The translations under genes were made by a program, and so were the position numbers. DNA of 11,803 nucleotides from Gemmatimonadales bacterium (lineage in GTDB: Bacteria > Gemmatimonadota > Gemmatimonadetes > Gemmatimonadales > GWC2-71-9), in NCBI GenBank assembly GCA_013813145.1, contig JACCSE010000452.1, forward strand, positions 1-11,803. Direction: 5' to 3'. Of the stretch, positions 6,733 to 11,803 are shown in pieces. Under the pieces are notes generated by a model that was given only the letters and a program-made list of their open reading frames with translations, made no database searches and was not told the DNA's origin. Numbering within the stretch: position 1 is the first letter of the stretch; each line of letters begins with the position of its first letter.

Positions 6733-7908
6733 ATGACGATGGCGTCTGCCCCGCGACTCGACGACGAGAGCCTCCTCGGTCGGCTGGTCGCCTTCGATTC
6801 CACCAGTCATCGGAGCAACCTCGACATCGCGGATTTCATCTGCGAGTACCTCGAGCGCCCCGGTGTGCGGATCGCCCGATACCCCTCCCTCGATGGCGCC
6901 AAGCTCAACCTGGTCATTGCAGCCGGACCGCAGGAGGACAGTGCGGAAGGCCTCGTTCTTTCCGGCCATATGGATGTAGTTCCTCCCGAAGATGCGGGCT
7001 GGGACTCGGACCCGTTCACGCTGACGAAGCGACTCGGCACTTACGTGGCCCGGGGCGCGTGTGACATGAAGGGTTTTCTTGCCCTCGCGATCAACCGCCT
7101 TGCCGCGGTCGATATCGGCCGTCTGCGCCACCCGCTGGTGCTGATCCTTACGCACGACGAAGAAGTCGGGACGCTCGGTGCCCGCCGCCTGGTGGAGAGC
7201 TGGAATCCTACGCCACGCCTGCCTCGGGCGGCGATCATCGGCGAGCCCACGTCCCTCCGTGTGGCGCGCATGCACAAGGGGCACCTGAGACTCCGGGTAG
7301 ATGTCGCGGGCGTCGCCGCGCACAGCGGCGTGCCGCACCTGGGCTCCAATGCGGTCGAAGCCGCCGGCCTCGCCATTGTGGCCCTGCGGGATCTCCGGCG
7401 GCAACTCGAGACCGAGCGGTCGCCCTACAGCGAGCACTTTCCCGAGGTGCCGTTCGTCACCCTGAACGTCGCGCGAGCAGCCGGCGGTGGGGCGGTAAAC
7501 GTCGTCCCCGCGCATTGCACCGTCGACCTGGGGATCCGACTCCTGCCCGACATGCAGGCCGCGGCGATGGTCGAGCGCGTGCGGCAGGCCCTCCACCGTG
7601 CGCTGGAGGGAGTGTCTTTCCAACTGGAGGCAATTGGAGAGAGTCCCCCGATGGTGGTAGCCGAAGAGGCGCCGATCCATCGTCTTCTGTGTGCTCAGCT
7701 CCAGCAGGAAGGTTCCCAGAGCGCGCCTTTCGCCACCGACGGGGGGTGGTTGCGCCACCTGGGACTGGACTGCGTCCTCTGCGGGCCCGGCTCGATCGGC
7801 GTGGCGCACAAGCCGAACGAATTCCTGCCGGTCGCGGAGTTCCTTCGAGCCGGCGACCTGCTGACGTCGGTGATCGGCCAGACCTGCCAGCCGGAAACGC
7901 GCTCGTGA
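6733..7908 (+). CDS. M20 metallo-deacylase, ArgE-like; candidate N-formylglutamate deformylase
   Basis: 391 residues. ATG 6733 or 6739 are both possible; neither has a strong ribosome site. All di-zinc residues of the ArgE/DapE/CPG2 family are present with spacing as in E. coli ArgE: H79 and D81 (SGHMD), D111 (ACDMKG), catalytic E143 and metal E144 (THDEEVG), E171 (IGEPT) and H359 (GVAHKPNEF). H197 in AAHSGVPHLGSNAVE marks the lid/dimerisation domain. By sequence it would be called acetylornithine deacetylase. Its place between hutU and hutF, with its TGA overlapping the hutF GTG, argues for a Hut role instead, most simply removing formate from N-formyl-L-glutamate in place of HutG, which is absent here. 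Family is certain; substrate is inference. Confidence 0.88.
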   Translation: MTMASAPRLDDESLLGRLVAFDSTSHRSNLDIADFICEYLERPGVRIARYPSLDGAKLNLVIAAGPQEDSAEGLVLSGHMDVVPPEDAGWDSDPFTLTKRLGTYVARGACDMKGFLALAINRLAAVDIGRLRHPLVLILTHDEEVGTLGARRLVESWNPTPRLPRAAIIGEPTSLRVARMHKGHLRLRVDVAGVAAHSGVPHLGSNAVEAAGLAIVALRDLRRQLETERSPYSEHFPEVPFVTLNVARAAGGGAVNVVPAHCTVDLGIRLLPDMQAAAMVERVRQALHRALEGVSFQLEAIGESPPMVVAEEAPIHRLLCAQLQQEGSQSAPFATDGGWLRHLGLDCVLCGPGSIGVAHKPNEFLPVAEFLRAGDLLTSVIGQTCQPETRS

Positions 7909-9206
7909 GCGGGCGGCAGACGATCGAGGCCGACTGGGCCTGGACCGGTGAGCGGTTCGAGTCCGGGGTGCAGGTGGTGGTCGCGGAAACCGGGCGCATT
8001 CACGCGCTGGACCGCGGCGCCGCGCCAACCCGCCGGCACGAGCGGGCGGCGCTCGTGCCAGGCTTCGTCAACGCGCATTCTCATGCCTTTCAGCGGGGTC
8101 TCAGGGGCCGTGGTGAGCGCTTCCCGGCCGGATCCGGCGATTTCTGGAGCTGGCGTGAGGCAATGTACGAGTTGGTCGGAGCGCTCGACGAGCAGGAACT
8201 GTTCCGGCTCTCCGCCCAGGCCTTTGGAGAAATGCTGGATGCCGGGATAACGTCGGTCGGAGAATTTCATTACCTGCATCACGCGGGCGACGCCGCCGAT
8301 TATGGATTCGATCAGGTCGTGCTCGAGGCAGCGGCAGCCGCCGGCATACGAATCGTTCTGCTGAACGCCTACTATGCGACCGGAGGTATCGGCCAGGCTC
8401 TCGCCGGGGCACAGCGGCGCTTCCGGTCCGCCGGCATCGAGGCGTACTGGACACAGATAGAGAGGCTGGAATCGATTCTCGACCCCCGGACCCAGAGTCT
8501 GGGGGCCGTGGCGCACAGCATCCGGGCAGCCTCAGTCGAGGATGTCGCCGCACTGCATGCCGAAGCCCAGCGGAGAGGTCTCCCCTTTCACATGCACGTC
8601 GAGGAGCAACGCCGCGAGATCGAGGAGTGCCAGGCGGCCTACGGCGGTCGGCCGATGCAGATCCTGAACGAGACGCTCGAGATCGGCGGCAATCTGACCG
8701 CGGTGCATTGTACCCACAGCGCGGCGGAAGACCTGACGCGATTCCTGCATGCCGGGGGAGGTGTCTGCGTCTGTCCGCTCACGGAGGCGAACCTCGGCGA
8801 TGGCCTGCCGTCGCTCTCGCCGGTCTCGCTGGTGGCGGACCGGCTCAGCCTGGGCACCGACTCCAATGCTCGCATTTCCATGCTCGAGGAGTTGCGCTGG
8901 CTCGAGTATGGGCAGCGCTTGCGGACGCGGACTCGGGGGGCGCTGCGGGATGAGGCTGGGGAAGTCGCCCCGACGGTGCTGAATGCGGCTACCGCGGGAG
9001 GGGCGCGAGCGCTGGGCCTGCCGGCCGGGCGCCTGGCCGCGGGCAACTGGGCGGATCTGGCGGTGATCGACCTCGAGCATCCGTCATTGGCCGGTTGCGA
9101 TGCCGAGCATCTCGCGGCGGGGCTGGTCTGCGGGACCGACAACGAGGTCCTTCTTGGCACCTATGTCGGGGGACGGTGGCGGGGGCGGGGGAGACGCTTC
9201 ATCTGA
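7905..9206 (+). CDS. hutF: N-formimino-L-glutamate deiminase
   Basis: 433 residues. The frame is open far upstream into the M20 gene, but GTG 7905, overlapping that gene's stop as GTGA, gives a protein of normal length whose active-site numbers match the Pseudomonas enzyme. HutF is an amidohydrolase-superfamily Zn enzyme converting N-formiminoglutamate to N-formylglutamate and ammonia. Ligands and catalytic residues are H58 and H60 (NAHSHAFQRG), H231 and E234 (HVEEQ), H268 (TAVHCTH) and D319 (LGTDSNAR). The HSHAFQR signature separates HutF from HutI and the guanine or chlorohydrolase relatives. It is the last gene of the operon. The convergent RES toxin gene ends 18 bases away, and no intrinsic terminator is obvious between them. 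Confidence 0.94.
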   Translation: MSGRQTIEADWAWTGERFESGVQVVVAETGRIHALDRGAAPTRRHERAALVPGFVNAHSHAFQRGLRGRGERFPAGSGDFWSWREAMYELVGALDEQELFRLSAQAFGEMLDAGITSVGEFHYLHHAGDAADYGFDQVVLEAAAAAGIRIVLLNAYYATGGIGQALAGAQRRFRSAGIEAYWTQIERLESILDPRTQSLGAVAHSIRAASVEDVAALHAEAQRRGLPFHMHVEEQRREIEECQAAYGGRPMQILNETLEIGGNLTAVHCTHSAAEDLTRFLHAGGGVCVCPLTEANLGDGLPSLSPVSLVADRLSLGTDSNARISMLEELRWLEYGQRLRTRTRGALRDEAGEVAPTVLNAATAGGARALGLPAGRLAAGNWADLAVIDLEHPSLAGCDAEHLAAGLVCGTDNEVLLGTYVGGRWRGRGRRFI

Positions 9207-9224
9207 GCTCGGGATACCCGCCCT

Positions 9225-9812
9225 TCACCGCGTACGAATGCCGAGTACGGAGAGGGCCCGCACCACGTCGGGGTCGGTCGGCTGGACCAGGCCCGGCGTC
9301 CCGAAGGCCACTTCGCCGTCGCGCGCGCGATCGGTAAAGACCACGATCGTGTGCCACGCCCCGGTCAGCGCCGACCACCAACGCAGCCCGGCCAGTTTCC
9401 CCGCCGTTGCTCCAAGCCCGTGAAGTCGCCGCGCAATCGCCTGGGTGAGGCCGCGCTCGTGATGGGCCAGCTCATCCGGCCGGAGTCCAAGTTTCGCCAG
9501 GACCGCCGGATCGGTACAGTCGGGAATGCGCACGACGAGTGACGGCGCGAGAGTTACCTCGACCAGGGCGAGCTGATGTCCCCCCTGCCGGAGGTACGCG
9601 GGGCGAAACCGGGTGCCCCGGAACGGACCCAGCGCTTCGCCGATGGCGTGCTCGCGGGTCTCGGCGAAGTAGCGCACCGGCGGACGGTCGTGGAGATCGA
9701 AGCGGCCGACAGTCTGTCCGGGAGGCAGAGAGCTGCTGGCAAAGGGAGCACCGTCAGGCGCGGCCGGATCCCAGGGAAAGCACCGCCACGCCGCGCGCTC
9801 CTGACGGCTCAC
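9225..9812 (-). CDS. RES-domain toxin (NAD+-degrading type)
   Basis: 195 residues, starting at GTG 9812, which overlaps the antitoxin stop as GTGA. The RES fold is shown by R10, GRF at 36-38, RYFAETREHAIGEAL (Y48 and E59), and GLRWWSALTGAWHTIVVF with S147. These are the conserved Arg/Tyr/Glu/Ser positions that build the ADP-ribosyltransferase-like NAD pocket. Characterised relatives such as MbcT deplete cellular NAD+ (phosphorolysis or hydrolysis) and stop growth until the antitoxin returns. Gene order is antitoxin first, as usual for Xre-RES pairs. Family call is strong; activity is inferred. Confidence 0.88.
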   Translation of the reverse strand: MSRQERAAWRCFPWDPAAPDGAPFASSSLPPGQTVGRFDLHDRPPVRYFAETREHAIGEALGPFRGTRFRPAYLRQGGHQLALVEVTLAPSLVVRIPDCTDPAVLAKLGLRPDELAHHERGLTQAIARRLHGLGATAGKLAGLRWWSALTGAWHTIVVFTDRARDGEVAFGTPGLVQPTDPDVVRALSVLGIRTR

Positions 9813-10171
9813 GCATAGGCGCCGGTGCGCGCGGCCTGCACCGCGGCCATGACGGCCGCCACGTCTCCTTCAGCCAGGACATCGAGCGGGCGGCGGTCAC
9901 GGAGATGCGGATTGGCGCCGTGCATCCACCCGGCCACGGCGTCCGCCTCGTAGAGGCCGAGCAGGGCGGTAACGACCGCGGCCAGTCCGGCCACCCGCCA
10001 CCCGGCCTCGCCGCCGATCTCCTGGCCTTTGGCGGCCCGGGTGATCTGGCTCCGGTGACTTCCCGCCCACTCGGCCAGGCCGGTGCGGCTCCCGAACACG
10101 ACCTCACCCGCATCCACCCTCGCCTGGGCGAAAGCCAACCGGCGCTTACTGCCAGAACGTCTCTGAGCCAT
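9809..10171 (-). CDS. Xre/MbcA/ParS-type antitoxin (DUF2384 C-terminus)
   Basis: 120 residues from ATG 10171, which has AAGGAGG seven bases upstream; a TTG at 10195 in frame would lie inside the operator and is rejected. The N-terminal half carries a helix-turn-helix-like stretch (SRTGLAEWAGSHRSQITRAAKG, about 28-49). The C-terminal third, GWMHGANPHLRDRRPLDVL then a short helix ending TGAYA, is the toxin-binding DUF2384 region that plugs the RES active site in MbcA-like proteins. The last codons overlap the toxin start, so the two are translated together. The DNA-binding half probably represses the pair's own promoter through the palindrome just upstream. Confidence 0.88.
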   Translation of the reverse strand: MAQRRSGSKRRLAFAQARVDAGEVVFGSRTGLAEWAGSHRSQITRAAKGQEIGGEAGWRVAGLAAVVTALLGLYEADAVAGWMHGANPHLRDRRPLDVLAEGDVAAVMAAVQAARTGAYA

Positions 10172-10186
10172 TTCGAGCCCTCCTTG

Positions 10187-10223
10187 CTGCAACAAATCTG
10201 TTGCAGGAGGAGGGCACTGTCAA
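10187..10223 (-). promoter_or_regulatory. Promoter and palindromic operator of the antitoxin/toxin pair
   Basis: On the - strand a perfect -35 TTGACA (10218-10223) is followed by a 17-nt spacer and CAGATT (10195-10200) as -10. The -10 falls in the middle of the palindrome CTGCAACA-AATC-TGTTGCAG (10187-10206, perfect 8-bp arms, 4-nt spacer). Weaker outer symmetry CCCTCC / GGAGGG extends to about 10178-10215. Binding there would block RNA polymerase, the expected autoregulation by an Xre antitoxin. The predicted leader is only about 15-20 nt and holds the AAGGAGG ribosome site (10179-10185). The -35 overlaps the stop codon of the preceding membrane-protein gene. Confidence 0.65.
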
Positions 10224-10780
10224 CCGGGCCACAGCCACCCAAACGTCCCCGCCGTCACCAGCCCATACACCAGCCCATCGAACACCTCTTTCCCCGCCAC
10301 CCGCCACGGCTTCCCCATCCAGATCGCCGCCGGGACCTGGCCCGCGGCGTAGGCCAGGAACGCCGTCGCTCCGACGAGCTGGAATACCGTCAGGTACGGA
10401 GTGCCGGGGCCGAGCGCATGGCATGCGATGTAGGCCACGAAGAACGACACCAACAGGCTGAACCCGAACCACTGCGCCAGGTAGGGTCCCATGTTCACCG
10501 CGCCGGGCCGCCTGAGGTAGAGGACGCCCACCGGTCCCTCGACGTACTTCTGCTTCACCTCGGGCTTCTCCCTGTCCTTCATGTCCATCACGTACGGCGT
10601 GACGTACTGGCCCGGCGGCGGGTTGCCGCTCCGGATCGCGGCGCGAACGGCGTCCTCGTTCGGCAGCGGCCGGTAGTCGCTGTTGTGGTACTTGAGGACC
10701 ATGTGGATGAGGGAGCTGACGATGAAGACGAAGACCGCGGAAAGCAGGATCGGAAGCCAGAGCGCACCTAGGCTGACCAT
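10220..10780 (-). CDS. Conserved membrane protein of unknown function, four TM segments
   Basis: 186 residues from ATG 10780, chosen because AGGAGG lies four bases upstream; the frame stays open to 10888 but the extra 36 residues have no TM or family character. TM segments are at about 5-27, 101-121, 128-150 and 165-184. Between the first and second is a soluble stretch with YHNSDYRPLPNEDAVRAAIR, PPGQY, a DMKDREKPEVKQK segment and EGPVGVLYLR. Later come PGTPYL and the C-terminal IWMGKPWRVAGKEVFDGL and TAGTFGWLWP. I recall this motif order from hypothetical proteins of environmental bacteria; I cannot name a function. It is followed 48 bases downstream by the antitoxin gene, which has its own promoter. 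Reasonably sure it is real; role unknown. Confidence 0.8.
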   Translation of the reverse strand: MVSLGALWLPILLSAVFVFIVSSLIHMVLKYHNSDYRPLPNEDAVRAAIRSGNPPPGQYVTPYVMDMKDREKPEVKQKYVEGPVGVLYLRRPGAVNMGPYLAQWFGFSLLVSFFVAYIACHALGPGTPYLTVFQLVGATAFLAYAAGQVPAAIWMGKPWRVAGKEVFDGLVYGLVTAGTFGWLWPG

Positions 10781-10785
10781 GAGGC

Positions 10786-10798
10786 CTCCTATCAGGAG
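10786..10798 (-). promoter_or_regulatory. Ribosome binding site inside a short perfect hairpin
   Basis: On the - strand CTCCT-GAT-AGGAG forms a perfect 5-bp stem with a 3-nt loop. Its right half is the AGGAGG ribosome site of the membrane-protein gene (ATG 10780). Folding would hide the site from the ribosome. The stem is short, so any effect on translation is uncertain. Confidence 0.35.
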
Positions 10799-10906
10799 AA
10801 GAGCTGCTCGGGATGGCGACGAAGCGAGCTCGGACAGCGCGCTCCTTGGTCGGTGCTCGAAGTTGAAGGCTCTGGCTGATGCGGTCAAGGAAGCCGGCTA
10901 ATGTGC

Positions 10907-11048
10907 TTTACGTAAATTGCTCAACCTGGTGTCATCCTGAGGGAGCGCAGCGACCGAAGGATCTTGTCCGCCGCGCCCGAGCCATTCCCTGGCAAGATCC
11001 CTCGCGTTCGCTCGGGACGACACATGTGCGTTAAGCGCCATACGCAAA
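10907..11048. repeat. REP/MITE-like palindromic repeat element
   Basis: Two long imperfect inverted arms face each other. The left arm has GTGTCATCC (10929-10937) through AAGGATCTTG (10957-10966). The right arm has CAAGATCCC (10993-11001) through GGACGACAC (11014-11022). Outside these, TTTACGTA (10907-10914) and TACGCAAA (11041-11048) form further matching ends with a GCTCAAC/GTTAAGC pair between. The core resembles the 'TCATCCTGAG...GAAGGATCTTG' palindromes that I recall being scattered in many copies in GC-rich environmental genomes. No ORF lies inside. It abuts the end of the CocE-type gene (stop 11054-11056) and could end its transcript. The remaining 10799-10906 shows no supportable gene. 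Confidence 0.75.
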
Positions 11049-11053
11049 GGTCA

Positions 11054-11803
11054 TCAGTGACTCGGCAGCGGTACCGCCGGAAGGATGAGCCGGGAGAGCC
11101 GGCCGGGAGAGTGGTGGATGCGTACGTCCCCCGACCGGGTTTTCGCGCTTCCGAACTCCTGCGCGCCGGTCTGGGGGTTGATCGAGAACAACGGAAAGAA
11201 CGCGGTGGAGATGACGATTCGGAGCCGGTGGCCGGGAAGAAACCGGTTCGCCGTGAGCAGGCGGTCGAGCACGAGGCGGACGACCTCACCCTCAGCGACG
11301 AGGTGTCGTTCCGGACCGCCGTCGCGGTAGCTCGCCCGAAGCAGCGCGGTGCCCGGGCTGGACAGATTCCAGGCGGTGCCGTCGGGAGCTACGTCGTAGA
11401 GTTGGAGCCAGACGTCGAAATCCGGCACCGACGCACTCACCGCAAGCTCGGCGACAACCTGCCCGATGATCTCGCGCGGAGTGGTGAACGGCGCGGTCTC
11501 GAATACCGCGAGCCCGGGACGGCCCGGTAGCCCGCGATAGTCGTGAGCACCGGCGCGGCCGGCGAACGGGTCGGCAAGGGGCGCTGCCGGGTCGGAGTGG
11601 ATGACGCTCCGGTCCTGAGATCCCGCCGCCGGAGCGGATAGCAGGCGTCCGCGTCCGGAAGGTCGGTCCGGCGGCCCGAGATACAATGTGTCCGAGCGGG
11701 TGCCTGGCAGCGGCCACCGGTCGCCGGTGCGCCACTGATTGGCGCCCATGACGAAGACCCGAACCGCGGGCCCCGGTCCGCCGCCGCCGGTGCTTCCCTT
11801 CAC
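11054..11803 (-). CDS. CocE/NonD family (S15) hydrolase, C-terminal part (partial)
   Basis: The last 249-250 residues of a larger protein whose N-terminal part lies beyond the right edge. It begins with a linker and VRVFVMGANQWRTGDRWPLP, then an LYLG strand, VIHSDPAAPLADPF, DYRGLPGRPGLAVFET, and the C-terminal jelly-roll (PF08530-like) with DFDVWLQLYDVAPDGTAWNL, LLRASYR and a PGHRLRIVIST strand. These features define the X-Pro dipeptidyl-peptidase C-terminal domain that follows the alpha/beta-hydrolase core in CocE and related acylases and peptidases. The catalytic Ser-Asp-His would be in the missing part, so activity and export signal cannot be judged. The GTG at the extreme edge is not the real start. 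Confidence 0.88.
   Translation of the reverse strand: MKGSTGGGGPGPAVRVFVMGANQWRTGDRWPLPGTRSDTLYLGPPDRPSGRGRLLSAPAAGSQDRSVIHSDPAAPLADPFAGRAGAHDYRGLPGRPGLAVFETAPFTTPREIIGQVVAELAVSASVPDFDVWLQLYDVAPDGTAWNLSSPGTALLRASYRDGGPERHLVAEGEVVRLVLDRLLTANRFLPGHRLRIVISTAFFPLFSINPQTGAQEFGSAKTRSGDVRIHHSPGRLSRLILPAVPLPSH

Noticed and set aside
7515..7904. Upstream in-frame extension of hutF from ATG 7515
   Set aside because: It would overlap almost 400 bp of the well-conserved M20 gene and add non-family Pro/Arg/Ala-rich sequence. GTG 7905 gives normal HutF numbering.
9207..9224. Possible terminator between hutF and the convergent RES gene
   Set aside because: Only 18 bp with no stable stem followed by a T-run on either strand.
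9539..10771. 410-codon + strand open frame across the RES, antitoxin and membrane genes
   Set aside because: It opposes three recognisable - strand genes and reads as charged low-complexity sequence with no motif.
1..11803. CRISPR array, tRNA or rRNA gene
   Set aside because: No regularly spaced identical repeats, cloverleaf-like segment or rRNA-like stretch was seen by eye.

Overview
The window is about 11.8 kb of GC-rich bacterial chromosome with dense, short-spaced genes and several GTGA stop/start overlaps. The gene types (a histidine-utilisation operon using HutF, DUF4440/SnoaL-like and CocE/NonD hydrolase genes, a secreted GGT-like enzyme, and a membrane protein family I recall from Acidobacteriota/Gemmatimonadota-type genomes) suggest a soil-type bacterium of the Gemmatimonadota or a relative. 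That taxonomic call is inference; no marker gene is present.

Layout. (1) 1-143: 3' end of an ABC-2 type permease on the + strand. (2) 144-384: convergent gap holding a composite inverted/direct repeat. (3) 385-2997, - strand: a leftover C-terminal piece of a PepSY-TM protein, then a DUF4440 protein (GTGA overlap), then a secreted gamma-glutamyltransferase-like Ntn hydrolase. Most residues expected to hold the gamma-glutamyl substrate appear to be replaced in this enzyme. (4) 2998-3177: divergent regulatory region, locally AT-rich, with several dyads and a tandem 13-bp repeat. (5) 3178-9206, + strand: a five-gene operon, csoR-like / hutH / hutU / M20 deacylase / hutF. (6) 9225-10780, - strand: a four-TM membrane protein of unknown function followed by an Xre/MbcA-type antitoxin and a RES-domain toxin, with a near-ideal autoregulated promoter between them. 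(7) 10907-11048: a REP/MITE-like palindromic repeat. (8) 11054-11803, - strand: C-terminal part of a CocE/NonD (S15) hydrolase that runs off the window.

How it fits together. HutH and HutU convert histidine to urocanate and then imidazolonepropionate. HutF deiminates formiminoglutamate to N-formylglutamate. The window has no hutI and no classical hutG. An ArgE-like M20 deacylase sits between hutU and hutF, translationally coupled to hutF, and is a natural candidate for the last step (N-formylglutamate to glutamate and formate). The operon is led by a CsoR/FrmR-family repressor homologue that contains no cysteine and lacks all three canonical metal ligands. It may therefore be a metal-independent regulator of histidine catabolism, and this is the most unusual point in the window.
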